From the NCBI GenBank assembly GCA_028278245.1, contig JANQEQ010000012.1, positions 30,126 to 94,125 on the forward strand: a DNA stretch of 64,000 nt, in the 5' to 3' direction. Under the pieces are notes generated by a model. The model was not told the DNA's origin and ran no database searches. It saw only the letters and a list, made by a program, of their open reading frames with translations. This DNA comes from Phycisphaerales bacterium (GTDB taxonomy: Bacteria > Planctomycetota > Phycisphaerae > Phycisphaerales > SM1A02). Both the position numbers and the translations under genes were made by a program. Below, piece by piece: positions 9,028-17,534 of the stretch. Numbering within the stretch: position 1 is the stretch's first letter; every line of letters starts with the position of its first letter.

Positions 9028-10287
9028 ATGAACGAAAGCGCAAAACCCGTTCTGGTCATTGGTGGGGGCATCGCGGGGATGACAGCCGCAGTTGAAGTTG
9101 CTGAAGTCGGGTACCCCGTCATCATTGTTGAAAAGGAAGCGTATCTTGGTGGGCGGGTGATGCGCACACATCAGTATTTCCCCAAGATGTGTCCGCCAAC
9201 CTGCGGATTTGAAATCAACATTCGCAGGATCAGGCAAAACCCTAGAATTTCAGTTCACACGCTTGCCACAGTTGAGGAAATATCAGGCAACGTGGGAAAA
9301 TTCAGAGCCAGGGTCAAACTGAATCCGCGGTATGTCACCGGTGAGCACTCAATTGACGATTCCATCACGGAAAAACTCACTTCAGAACGAGACAACGATT
9401 TCAATCTGGGACTGGACAAAACCAAAGCGCTCTACCTGCCGCACAAAATGGCATATCCACATGAATATGTGCTTGATCGCGAAGCGCTGAGCGCAGCAGA
9501 AACGGACACACTCACAGAAATCTGTCCCGACGGTGCGATTGATCTTGATATGAAAGAGGAAGAGCTTGAAATCGATGTCGGCGCGGTCATCGTGGCTACC
9601 GGCTGGCGTCCCTATGATGCCACTAGGCTCGACAATCTCGGCTACGGGCAGTTTTCCAACGTGGTTACCAACGTCATGATGGAACGTATCGCCTCGTCGG
9701 ATGGTCCTACCGGGGGAGAAATTGTACGCCCATCAGACGGCAATACGGCAGAAAACGTCGCTTTCGTCCAGTGCGCTGGATCGAGGGATGAGAATCACCT
9801 CCCCTACTGTTCCGCGGTCTGCTGCATGGGTTCACTCAAGCAGGTTCGCTATCTCAGAGAACAGAACGAAAATGCCAAAGCCACGGTTTTCTACATCGAC
9901 ATTCGCACAATAGGCAGACTGGAAAAATTCTATTATGACATGCTGGATGATTCAAATGTTTCGTTTGTCAAGGGCAAGGTGGCAAAGATCAATGAGGACT
10001 CTGCAAGCGGTAATCTGACCCTGGATGTTGAAGACACGTTGGCGCGCGAAACACATCACGATCATTTTGACATGGTGGTTCTGGCAACAGGTGTGGTTCC
10101 CAACTCCGCCGATACCCCGATTCCCCTTGACCTGAAATATGATGAGTACGGCTTCATTGATGGTGCAACCGATATCGACGGCGTATTTGCCGCCGGCTGC
10201 ACAAGACATCCATGTGATGTCGCTCGTTCCACAAAAGATGCAACCGCAGCAGCACTCAAGGCAATTCAGTGCCTGAACAGAGGATGA
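9028..10287 (+). CDS. qmoA: QmoA, HdrA-like FAD subunit of quinone-interacting oxidoreductase
   Basis: A 419-aa flavoprotein related to heterodisulfide reductase subunit A. In sulfate reducers QmoA is the cytoplasmic FAD subunit of QmoABC, which links APS reductase to the menaquinone pool. The N-terminus has the dinucleotide-binding motif VIGGGIAGMTAA and ends the first fold with EKEAYLGGRV. It is followed by the QmoA-typical FPKMCPPTCGFEINIRRI, with two cysteines. Other HdrA signatures are VIVATGWRPYD, FVQCAGSRDE with YCSAVCCMGSLKQ, and a C-terminal FAAGCTRHPCDVARSTKDAT. It lacks the ferredoxin domain of full HdrA, as expected for QmoA. It starts a tight operon: qmoB begins 7 bases after its stop. 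No AprAB gene is in the window, so the electron partner is unknown. Confidence 0.88.
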   Translation: MNESAKPVLVIGGGIAGMTAAVEVAEVGYPVIIVEKEAYLGGRVMRTHQYFPKMCPPTCGFEINIRRIRQNPRISVHTLATVEEISGNVGKFRARVKLNPRYVTGEHSIDDSITEKLTSERDNDFNLGLDKTKALYLPHKMAYPHEYVLDREALSAAETDTLTEICPDGAIDLDMKEEELEIDVGAVIVATGWRPYDATRLDNLGYGQFSNVVTNVMMERIASSDGPTGGEIVRPSDGNTAENVAFVQCAGSRDENHLPYCSAVCCMGSLKQVRYLREQNENAKATVFYIDIRTIGRLEKFYYDMLDDSNVSFVKGKVAKINEDSASGNLTLDVEDTLARETHHDHFDMVVLATGVVPNSADTPIPLDLKYDEYGFIDGATDIDGVFAAGCTRHPCDVARSTKDATAAALKAIQCLNRG

Positions 10288-10294
10288 TGATCTC

Positions 10295-12568
10295 ATGGAA
10301 GACAAGACCGGCGTCTTCATTTGCACTGGCTATGGAATCGCAGAAGCGCTCGATATCGAGGCTTTATGCAAAGTAGTCACTGACGATTGCAGTGTTCCAT
10401 TCTGCAAAACCGTGGAGTCCTGCGAAGGGGCTTCACTGCAATCGATCATCGAGGAAATCAAAAACGAAAGTCTGAATCGGGTGATCATTGCAGGAATTTC
10501 ACGGCGACAATATGCCGATCACCTGTTCCCCGATGATGTCATTGTGGAGATGATTGCGCTGCGTGAGCATGTCGTCTGGTGTCAACCACCCGGAGAAGAA
10601 GATACACAAATGATGGCGGAGGATTATCTCCGCATGTACATCACCAAAGTCCAGAAAATGCAGGTTCTGGAACCATTCCAGTCCGAAGAGGAAATCAATA
10701 AAAGCATTCTCGTCGTCGGCGGCGGTATCACCGGCATAACTGCTGCTCTGGAAGCCGCTAACGCAGGCTACGAAGTCCAACTCATCGAAAAGACCGAACA
10801 ACTGGGGGGCTGGCTCGCAAAACAACACAAATCGATCCCGACAAAAGCCCCCTTCCGAGACTTGGAAGAGACCGGTATCGACGAACTCATCACACAGATA
10901 AATGATAACCCGCGCATCACAGTACACACTTCCGCCAACAACAGCAGCATCTCCGGTGCACCCGGTCTCTTCGATGTCACTTTGACCTCAACAGGAAATG
11001 GTCAACCCGAAGGTGAAAAGATCGACTCATTCCGAGTTGGCAGTATTATTCAGGCAACCGGCTGGAAACCAACCGATCCACGAGATCATCTGGAGTATGG
11101 CAAGGTTGAAGATGTCATTCGCAACGTTGATCTGGAAGAGATCATCAAAGAACACGGCCGGATTATTCGCCCATCCGACGGCAAGGAAGTCAAAAGCATT
11201 GCGTTTATTCAATGCGGTGGTTCGCGAGCAAAGGAACATCACTCCTACTGCTCATCGATATGCTGCCTTACGTCACTCAAACAGGCCATGTACCTGCGTG
11301 AGAGTGATGACGACGCCAAGGCATATATCTTTTATGAATTCATGCGCACTCCCGGCCTGTATGAAGATTTTTATCGCCGAGCCCAGGACGATCCCGGAGT
11401 GTTCCTGACCAGGGGAGAAGTCGCAGAAGTCACTCGCAACGGCGAAGGCCAACTTGTCCTCACAGCGCAGGACACCATGCTTGCCGAGGAGATACAGGTC
11501 AAGGTTGACATGGTGGTACTCGCCGCCGGTATGATCCCCAACGCTGCCGACGGTGAAGCAATTCGGGCACTGGCCGATGCCAAGATCACCATCGCCAAAG
11601 GGGAATCCGAAGCGCAACAGCAGGCTGCGGAAGAAAAGGTCGAGCAGCTCAAACACCATGAAGGAACGGAAATCCTGAATCTGAACTATCGACAGGGACC
11701 TGACCTGCCGAGCCTTGAATATGGATTCCCGGATTCACACTTCATTTGCTTCCCCTACGAAAGTCGACGCACCGGAATCTACCCAGCCGGTAGTGTTCGC
11801 CAGCCGATGGATGGATCAGGAAGCAGAGAAGATGCAACCGGGGCGGCGTTGAAAGCGATCCAATGTGTCGAGATGACTTCCCGTGGTGAAGCCGTGCATC
11901 CCCGTGCGGGCGATAAATCCTATCCGGACTTCAATCTGCAACGATGTACTCAGTGCAAACGCTGCACTGAGGAGTGTCCTTTCGGTGTGCTCAATGAGGA
12001 TGAAAAAGGCACACCACTGCTCCAGGCTACGCGGTGTCGTCGCTGCGGTGTATGCATGGGTGCCTGCCCTGAACGCATCGTTTCCTTCAGGGATTACTCC
12101 GTGGATATCGTGGGATCGATGATCAAGGCAATCGAAGTACCGGATGAGTACGAAGAAAAACCGAGGATCCTGGCGCTGCTCTGTGAAAACGATGCAATAC
12201 CGGCAATGGATCTGGCGGGACAACACCGCCTTCAATCCAATCCGTTCGTCCGCGTTGTCCCGGTTCGATGTCTCGGATCAGTCAATTTTGTGTGGATCAC
12301 GGAAGCCATATCGGCCGGCTATGACGGCGTCATTCTAATCGGTTGCAAGTACGGAGATGATTACCAATGTCACTTCATCAAGGGAAGCGAGATCGCCTCG
12401 GCCCGTAGTGACAATATCAGAGAAAAACTGGAACAAATGGCGATGGAGAACGAACGCGTCGAACTCCATCAGCTTCAAATATCAGAGTATGAAAGAATTC
12501 CGGAGATCTTTAATAAGTTCATGGAGGTGATTGAGGAGTACGGCATGAATCCCTTCAAGGGCATGTAA
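10295..12568 (+). CDS. qmoB: QmoB, HdrA/MvhD-like FAD iron-sulfur subunit
   Basis: A 757-aa protein with the QmoB layout: a short N-terminal HdrA-type domain (about 1-120), an FAD domain from about 136 (VVGGGITGITAALEA, EKTEQLGGWLAK), two 4Fe-4S motifs CTQCKRCTEECP (about 551) and CRRCGVCMGACP (about 581), and a C-terminal MvhD-like domain (about 620-750) with VPVRCLGS and LIGCKYGDDYQCHF. In known systems it accepts or donates electrons on the cytoplasmic side of QmoABC. Odd point: in the N-terminal domain, where HdrA/QmoB usually has paired cysteines (CTGCG and ACSPR types), this protein has CTGYG and AGISRR, so a cluster there may be missing or altered. It lies between qmoA and qmoC; an additional short ORF separates it from qmoC. 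Confidence 0.88.
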   Translation: MEDKTGVFICTGYGIAEALDIEALCKVVTDDCSVPFCKTVESCEGASLQSIIEEIKNESLNRVIIAGISRRQYADHLFPDDVIVEMIALREHVVWCQPPGEEDTQMMAEDYLRMYITKVQKMQVLEPFQSEEEINKSILVVGGGITGITAALEAANAGYEVQLIEKTEQLGGWLAKQHKSIPTKAPFRDLEETGIDELITQINDNPRITVHTSANNSSISGAPGLFDVTLTSTGNGQPEGEKIDSFRVGSIIQATGWKPTDPRDHLEYGKVEDVIRNVDLEEIIKEHGRIIRPSDGKEVKSIAFIQCGGSRAKEHHSYCSSICCLTSLKQAMYLRESDDDAKAYIFYEFMRTPGLYEDFYRRAQDDPGVFLTRGEVAEVTRNGEGQLVLTAQDTMLAEEIQVKVDMVVLAAGMIPNAADGEAIRALADAKITIAKGESEAQQQAAEEKVEQLKHHEGTEILNLNYRQGPDLPSLEYGFPDSHFICFPYESRRTGIYPAGSVRQPMDGSGSREDATGAALKAIQCVEMTSRGEAVHPRAGDKSYPDFNLQRCTQCKRCTEECPFGVLNEDEKGTPLLQATRCRRCGVCMGACPERIVSFRDYSVDIVGSMIKAIEVPDEYEEKPRILALLCENDAIPAMDLAGQHRLQSNPFVRVVPVRCLGSVNFVWITEAISAGYDGVILIGCKYGDDYQCHFIKGSEIASARSDNIREKLEQMAMENERVELHQLQISEYERIPEIFNKFMEVIEEYGMNPFKGM

Positions 12569-12594
12569 CATAAAGGAGCATCCGGAGGTACATC

Positions 12595-12648
12595 ATGACG
12601 AAACCCGCTGTGCATCACTGCAACGTGTGCAGGAGATTCATACAATGA
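12595..12648 (+). CDS. 17-codon ORF translationally coupled to qmoC (candidate leader)
   Basis: ATG at 12595 follows a strong ribosome binding site (CGGAGG) and encodes MTKPAVHHCNVCRRFIQ. Its TGA overlaps the qmoC ATG (ATGA at 12645-12648). The peptide has a CxxC motif next to two His. It may be a coupling or regulatory leader, or a chance frame in the 76-base qmoB-qmoC gap. Reality as a peptide is unproven. Confidence 0.35.
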   Translation: MTKPAVHHCNVCRRFIQ

Positions 12649-13910
12649 CTACTCCTTTGGCCGATAGCGGAAAACCGATCCTGGTTGAGCCGGATCTGGA
12701 CTTCATCCGGGCAATCCGGGATCACGGCGGAGATTCACTCAAGAAATGTATCCAGTGTGGTACGTGCTCTGCAACCTGCACCATCACTCCTGATCACGAT
12801 CCCTTCCCCCGGAAGGAAATTGCCTGGGCTAACTGGGGGATGAAAGAACGACTCTTTGCCTCCCCTGATATTTGGCGCTGTTATCAATGTAATGATTGCT
12901 CAGTCAGGTGTCCGCGTGATGCAAGACCGGGTGATATTCTCAACATTGTCCGACGTGAGTGCATACAGCATTATGCATTTCCCAGGTTTCTCGGTCGATG
13001 GTTGAATCAACCTCACCACATTCCCTTATTGCTCGGCATTCCCGCAGCCCTTCTTGCCCTTACTATGGTGGTAAGAGATCCGATAGAAAGTGTTTTGGGA
13101 ATCGAAAAATACGACAGTCAGCATATTATCTATTCCTATTCCAGCCTGTTCCCCCATTGGGTACTCAACACGTTTTTCCTTTCGCTGACTGCGCTGGTGA
13201 TCATCACGTTTGTTATTAGTGTCGCGCGTTTCTGGAGTGCGATGAAGGATGCTGCCTCTCACGAACGAATTGCCAAGCCCCAGAAAAATCTCTTCCCCAG
13301 CATCATGTCAGTGCTCAAAGCCGTCGTAAAACATGATAAGTTTAATTTGTGTGACGATGCGAAATCGAGATTCCTACCCCATTTTCTCCTGGTTTTTGGC
13401 TTCGTTTCCCTTGTTATTACTGTAACGTGGATGGTTACCGCAAGGTATAATCCCGTGATATTAATCGACTTCAAATACCCCCTTGCATTCCTGAATCCGT
13501 GGAAAATGCTGGCGAATGTGGGCGGTATTGCAATTACAGTCGGTTGCCTGCTGATGATTCGAGACCGCCTGAGAAACAGCGGAAGAGCCGGCTTTGGTAA
13601 TTATTTTGACTGGTCGTTTTTATTAAATGTCTTAATCGTGGCGCTTACCGGTTTTGCAGCAGAACTCATGCACTATCTGCGGCTGGAACCGCATCGACAC
13701 GTAGTTTACTTTGTCCACCTTGTCTTTGTGTTCACTCTCATTATCTATATGCCCTATACCAAATTTGCCCACATGGTGTATCGAACCGCCGCACTTGTAT
13801 TCATCGAGCATTTCGGCATGAACTCAGACGAGCCAGATTCCCCGGCTGGTAATCGCAGCTGTGGCAAACCAGAGGTAATGGACGATGTTCAAGAAACTGC
13901 AACAGTATGA
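12645..13910 (+). CDS. qmoC: QmoC, HdrC-like iron-sulfur and cytochrome b-type membrane subunit
   Basis: A 421-aa protein with the QmoC fusion layout. The N-terminal HdrC-like part has two 4Fe-4S motifs, CIQCGTCSATC (about 36-46) and CYQCNDCSVRC (about 79-89). The C-terminal part has about five or six membrane segments (for example near PLLLGIPAALLALTMVV and FVHLVFVFTLIIYMPYTKFAH) with several His that could ligate b hemes, as in HdrE/DsrM proteins. It anchors QmoAB to the membrane and exchanges electrons with menaquinone. The ATG at 12645 is preferred because AGGAG lies 9 bases upstream; a longer frame from 12627 has no such site. It overlaps dsrJ by 26 bp. This overlap joins the Qmo and Dsr halves of the locus into one transcription unit. 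Confidence 0.87.
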   Translation: MTTPLADSGKPILVEPDLDFIRAIRDHGGDSLKKCIQCGTCSATCTITPDHDPFPRKEIAWANWGMKERLFASPDIWRCYQCNDCSVRCPRDARPGDILNIVRRECIQHYAFPRFLGRWLNQPHHIPLLLGIPAALLALTMVVRDPIESVLGIEKYDSQHIIYSYSSLFPHWVLNTFFLSLTALVIITFVISVARFWSAMKDAASHERIAKPQKNLFPSIMSVLKAVVKHDKFNLCDDAKSRFLPHFLLVFGFVSLVITVTWMVTARYNPVILIDFKYPLAFLNPWKMLANVGGIAITVGCLLMIRDRLRNSGRAGFGNYFDWSFLLNVLIVALTGFAAELMHYLRLEPHRHVVYFVHLVFVFTLIIYMPYTKFAHMVYRTAALVFIEHFGMNSDEPDSPAGNRSCGKPEVMDDVQETATV

Positions 13911-14283
13911 TAAAGGCACGCGTTACGTTGCGCTTGTTGTGCTCGTCATATTGATCCCCCTTGCTTACAGCATTGTGAAGCCTATCTTTGCGCATAATGA
14001 TCCGATCACAGAGGTATTTCTGGAAAAGCCTGATCCCTCACACACCAGTTGTGTAAGAGACACAACCTACATGCGACTCCATCACTGGGAACTCCTGACG
14101 AAAATCCGGGAGGAGGTCGTACGTTACGGGAACAGAACAATTGAAATTCGCGACGGGAAGAAGGAAGCAATTGGTCTCAATGATTGTCGCAATTGCCATA
14201 CCAGCCGAGAACGATTCTGTGATCGCTGTCACAACGCTGTTAATCTCTATCCTGAATGTTGGGGGTGCCATTACTATCCGTAA
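13885..14283 (+). CDS. dsrJ: DsrJ, membrane-anchored triheme cytochrome c
   Basis: A 132-aa protein with an N-terminal uncleaved signal/anchor (about residues 14-33) and three c-type heme sites: CRNCH (101-105), CDRCH (112-116) and CWGCH (125-129). Upstream, SCVRDTTYMRLHHWELL (Cys56) matches the conserved DsrJ segment whose cysteine can ligate a heme in characterised DsrJ. It is the periplasmic cytochrome subunit of DsrMKJOP in sulfate reducers and sulfur oxidisers. The ribosome binding site AGAGGT (13871-13876) lies 8 bases before the ATG. It starts inside the qmoC 3' end and is followed by dsrO. Here DsrJ follows QmoC directly, with dsrM and dsrK absent. Confidence 0.88.
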   Translation: MFKKLQQYDKGTRYVALVVLVILIPLAYSIVKPIFAHNDPITEVFLEKPDPSHTSCVRDTTYMRLHHWELLTKIREEVVRYGNRTIEIRDGKKEAIGLNDCRNCHTSRERFCDRCHNAVNLYPECWGCHYYP

Positions 14284-14341
14284 GAAATCCACCGTTCTGG
14301 TGGTGCCTATATAAAAACACCCTCTCAGAAGGAGAGGCAAG

Positions 14342-15082
14342 ATGAACAGAAGAGAATTCCTGGAAGCCGGCGGAGGCATACTTTTCGCAGGAGTATCCTG
14401 CGCCTATGCCGGACACCTGCTGACATCCTATGCGACAAAAACTACAGGCGAGGATAGCCCGGCATTCGGTAAAAAAATGGGGATGGTCATTGATGTCAAC
14501 AAATGCCGAAAAGGATGCACGGAATGTCTTAAAGCATGCAAGGCTGAAAACAACATCGCGCAACCTGGAGATTCGAGGTGGGATGTCCATTGGATCAGGA
14601 AAGTCACGCTCAAGGATAAGAACAACACAAATGTTCCCGAGAAACCTGTTGTTCTATTGTGCAATCACTGCGACAAACCTCCCTGCGCGCAGGTCTGCCC
14701 GGTCCAGGCAACTTTCAAACGACCCGACGGAATCGTTATCGTCGATTATCACAGGTGCATTGGATGCAGGTATTGTGTGATTGCATGTCCCTACAACGCC
14801 CGGTACTTCAACTTCAAGGAGGCTGAAGTCTGGTCCAACAAGGGATATCCCAGAAGAACCCACGGCGTTGCCGAAGCATGTAATCTCTGCGCCCACCGTT
14901 TGGAAATAGGTGATGTTCCTGCATGTGTCGTAGCATGTCAGAACATCGGGGCGGGTGCAATAACTGTGGGTGACATGAACGATCCTGAGAGTGATATCTC
15001 AAAATTGATCGCAAACAATTCGACTAAGCGCATCAGAATGGATCTGGGTACGGAGCCAAAGGTGCATTATATCGGTCTGTAG
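14342..15082 (+). CDS. dsrO: DsrO, Tat-exported ferredoxin-like iron-sulfur subunit
   Basis: A 246-aa protein beginning MNRREFLEAGGG, a twin-arginine signal, so it is probably exported and acts in the periplasm. It carries four cysteine clusters of the DsrO/HybA type: CRKGCTECLKAC, CNHCDKPPCAQVCP, CIGCRYCVIACP and CNLCAHRLEIGDVPACVVAC. In DsrMKJOP, DsrO passes electrons between the DsrJ cytochrome and the quinone-active DsrP. The ribosome binding site AGAAGGAGAGG precedes the ATG. It sits between dsrJ and dsrP as in canonical dsr operons. Family membership is well supported by order and motif set. Confidence 0.9.
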   Translation: MNRREFLEAGGGILFAGVSCAYAGHLLTSYATKTTGEDSPAFGKKMGMVIDVNKCRKGCTECLKACKAENNIAQPGDSRWDVHWIRKVTLKDKNNTNVPEKPVVLLCNHCDKPPCAQVCPVQATFKRPDGIVIVDYHRCIGCRYCVIACPYNARYFNFKEAEVWSNKGYPRRTHGVAEACNLCAHRLEIGDVPACVVACQNIGAGAITVGDMNDPESDISKLIANNSTKRIRMDLGTEPKVHYIGL

Positions 15083-15104
15083 ATGTTTCTCTGTGAGGTG
15101 CCGC

Positions 15105-16310
15105 ATGGAGGTTAAATTTGAAAGTGTTGAGGGGAGATCATTACAGTATTACCTGTTGCTGTTGGTACTTGCATTGATGGCCGCAGCAGGTGCTGCGGTT
15201 ACATGGTGGGCCAGCATATCGGGACTGTGGATAACCGGAATGACCAACCGCATTCCGTGGGGCTTCCAGATCGTGATGGCGGTGTATTACATCGGTTTCT
15301 CTGAAGGATGTCTCGTCGTCGCCGGTTTGTATGGTGTTTTCGGGAAGCGTGAATACAAGCCATTTGTAAGAATCGCAGTTTACCTTGCCATGCTCTTTCT
15401 GATCGCAGGACTTCTATCGATCTTCACCGACCAGGGCAGGATGGACAGGGTATTTGTCGAACCATTCATCCATTTCAATCTCCAGTCGATGTTCTCGATC
15501 AATCCGATCTTGTATCTCGGTCACATCGTGATCTGTCTGATTTTTCTCGGGGCGTTATTCAAGGAAAAAGAAGGATTCACAAGAGTCATCGCTACACTTG
15601 CTTTTGCCTGGGCTTTTTGTGTCCACAGCGGTACGGGAGCGATTTTCGGTTACGGTGCGCGTGAGCTTTACGAATCGCCGATGCTTCCGGCAACCTTCGT
15701 GGCTGCAGCCATGGCATCCGGCATTGCCCTGATGATCGTCGTTATCGTCTCACTTTTTAAGATTACCAAACGACAGGTAGATGACGGCCTGATTCTGTGG
15801 CTGGGGAAACTCATGGCCGTCACGATTACCGTTGTCGTTTATTTCGTGTTCGTGGAAAATGCATACCGGGCTTACATCGTCGAGCTGCGCGAAGCGGCTC
15901 ATTATTATTTGTTCGGCGGTTTCCACAGCATCTTGTTCTGGTTCGGGCTTGTACTCTGTGGAATGATCCTACCCATGCTGATTATCTTCAATCGGAAAAC
16001 CGGACATTCCGTGCGCTGGGTTATCATTGCTTCGGTATTGGTACTCTTCGGAGTTCTGTGCGAAAGATATGTGATTGTCCTGCCCGGCCTGACACATCCT
16101 CCCGACCTCTTCCCCGGCATGGAAATCACGACCGTTCCCGGAATTAAAGTCGACGACGGCGTCGTCAGCTATTCGATCAGTTTTGTTGAAGTGGTTCAGG
16201 CACTGGGTGTCGTCGGTGTGATCGGCTTCCTGTTTGTGTTCGGATTAAAAGTACTCAAGCTGCTTCCAAACGAAGCACGAGTTCTCGATCACCACACACC
16301 AGCATCCTGA
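15105..16310 (+). CDS. dsrP: DsrP, NrfD-type polytopic membrane subunit
   Basis: A 401-aa integral membrane protein of the NrfD/PsrC family with about ten hydrophobic segments, starting MEVKFESVEG. In DsrMKJOP, DsrP is the menaquinone-binding subunit paired with DsrO. Family-like segments include NRIPWGFQIVMAVYYIGFSE and FIHFNLQSMFSINPILYLGH. ATG at 15105 is chosen because GAGG lies 6 bases upstream (15095-15098); the GTG at 15093 would add four residues. It is the last redox gene of the qmo-dsr run and is followed by a short hairpin. Together with DsrO and DsrJ it would give the Qmo complex a second quinone site and a periplasmic electron outlet. Confidence 0.88.
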   Translation: MEVKFESVEGRSLQYYLLLLVLALMAAAGAAVTWWASISGLWITGMTNRIPWGFQIVMAVYYIGFSEGCLVVAGLYGVFGKREYKPFVRIAVYLAMLFLIAGLLSIFTDQGRMDRVFVEPFIHFNLQSMFSINPILYLGHIVICLIFLGALFKEKEGFTRVIATLAFAWAFCVHSGTGAIFGYGARELYESPMLPATFVAAAMASGIALMIVVIVSLFKITKRQVDDGLILWLGKLMAVTITVVVYFVFVENAYRAYIVELREAAHYYLFGGFHSILFWFGLVLCGMILPMLIIFNRKTGHSVRWVIIASVLVLFGVLCERYVIVLPGLTHPPDLFPGMEITTVPGIKVDDGVVSYSISFVEVVQALGVVGVIGFLFVFGLKVLKLLPNEARVLDHHTPAS

Positions 16311-16322
16311 TGAATCAATCCC

Positions 16323-16340
16323 GGTTCGTGCAAACGAACC
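16323..16340 (+). terminator. GNRA-loop hairpin after dsrP
   Basis: GGTTCGT and ACGAACC form a perfect 7-bp stem closed by GCAA, 13 bases after the dsrP stop. No T-run follows, so it may reduce read-through or protect the mRNA end rather than be a strong terminator. Confidence 0.45.
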
Positions 16341-16388
16341 CAAGTGGAATCTTTCCGGGAACACATAACGCTTTCCTGGAGGATAAAC

Positions 16389-16964
16389 ATGGGCAAGATC
16401 GTTCAACTGAAGGATGGATCAGAAGTTACGATCCGATCACTAACGAGAGATGATATTGATCGGTCACTCGCTTTTTTCCAGGATTTGCCTCGGGAAGAGC
16501 TGAACTATCTTCGCGGCGATCCTTCAAAACCTGGAATAGCAGAGCTGCGAATTCGTGAGATGGAGAATGGAGAGTGCAATCGTTTGATTGCTGTCATTGA
16601 TGATCGAATCGTAGCTGAGGGTACACTGGAGATGACCGGACGAGACTGGACTTCTCATGTCGGTGATTTCAGGCTCATCGTTGCACCAGATTATCAACGC
16701 AAGGGCTTGGGCATGTTAATGGCTCATGAGCTCTATGCACTTGCCGCCCGATGCAAGCTGGAAAAACTGACCGTGACGATGATGAGTTCCCAATCCGCAG
16801 CACGCAACATCTTCCGCAAACTCGGCTTCCGCGAGGAATTCGTTATCCCCGACCATGTCAAAGATCAAGATGGCAAATATCAGGATCTGATCCTGTTGCG
16901 GTGTGATCTCAAGGCACTCCGGGCGGAATTGGGTACAGATTTCGGCGAATACAGCCGTATATGA
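16389..16964 (+). CDS. GNAT-family N-acetyltransferase
   Basis: A 191-aa acetyltransferase beginning MGKIVQLKDGSEVTIRSLTR. The GNAT acetyl-CoA site is FRLIVAPDYQRKGLGMLM (the RxxGxG/A pattern as QRKGLG), and the C-terminal core has ARNIFRKLGF. TGGAGG lies 6 bases before the ATG at 16389. It lies 78 bases after dsrP in the same direction, after a hairpin, so it may be co-transcribed. The substrate is unknown; protein lysine acetylation is a possibility for this kind of GNAT. It converges with the response regulator gene. Confidence 0.75.
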   Translation: MGKIVQLKDGSEVTIRSLTRDDIDRSLAFFQDLPREELNYLRGDPSKPGIAELRIREMENGECNRLIAVIDDRIVAEGTLEMTGRDWTSHVGDFRLIVAPDYQRKGLGMLMAHELYALAARCKLEKLTVTMMSSQSAARNIFRKLGFREEFVIPDHVKDQDGKYQDLILLRCDLKALRAELGTDFGEYSRI

Positions 16965-17074
16965 TCCTGTCAGACATTATCTATACAACACCATTACCTC
17001 AATTTGGGAGAGATGTTGTATGCGTGTGGAGCGTGTGTAGTTGTGTTGGAGAGATTGGGTAGGGGGATTAGTGT

Positions 17075-17084
17075 GGGGGGGGGG
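17075..17084. repeat. Run of ten G bases
   Basis: A 10-base G homopolymer directly abuts the stop codon of the response regulator (minus strand). Such tracts are prone to slippage and to sequencing error. Here it lies outside the coding frame, so any effect would be on the mRNA 3' end. Confidence 0.7.
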
Positions 17085-17534
17085 TTAGTCGCCGATGAGT
17101 TCTTTGATTTTCACGATGATATCTTCAGGATCGATCGGTTTATCAACGAACATGTTCGGCTTGACCACACCCTCTTCGCGCATCTTTTGAATCGTCTTTC
17201 TCAACGATTCTCTTAGTTCATCGTAAGGGGCGTCGAACGTTCCATCCTTCTTTTCATCCTGTTCGCTCAGAGAGCCGGCCACTCCGGTAACCATGATGAC
17301 GGGCGTATCCTTGAAGTCTTCATCCTTCCGCAACTGTTTGAAAAGAACAAAGCCCGTGCGTTTCGGCATCATCACATCCAGAATCATGAGATCTGGTTTT
17401 TCAAGTTTGGCCTTCTCGTAACCCGCTTTACCGTCAGGAGCAGAAAACGCTTCGTAGCCGTTTTCCTCCAGCGCCAGCGTGAGGAACTTGACTACACTCG
17501 TATCATCATCAATGACCAGCACCTTCTTGGCCAT
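17085..17534 (-). CDS. Single-domain response regulator (CheY-like receiver)
   Basis: A 149-aa receiver domain with no output domain. VLVIDDDTS gives the acidic pocket, MILDVMMP the phospho-acceptor Asp53, VIMVTG the conserved Thr, and VDKPIDP the conserved Lys. An insertion of about 25-30 residues (SLSEQDEKKDGTFDAPYDEL and following) separates the Thr from the Lys, making it longer than CheY. Its start overlaps the 3' end of the histidine kinase by about 26 bp, so the pair is a translationally coupled two-component system. It probably acts by protein-protein interaction. Position next to the qmo-dsr operon suggests a link to redox control, but nothing in the sequence proves it. Confidence 0.88.
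   Translation of the reverse strand: MAKKVLVIDDDTSVVKFLTLALEENGYEAFSAPDGKAGYEKAKLEKPDLMILDVMMPKRTGFVLFKQLRKDEDFKDTPVIMVTGVAGSLSEQDEKKDGTFDAPYDELRESLRKTIQKMREEGVVKPNMFVDKPIDPEDIIVKIKELIGD

Noticed and set aside
9028..16310. Reading the locus as a plain dsrMKJOP operon
   Set aside because: The first three genes have QmoA, QmoB and QmoC architecture (HdrA, HdrA-MvhD, HdrC-cytochrome b), not DsrM plus DsrK; no CCG-domain DsrK is present.
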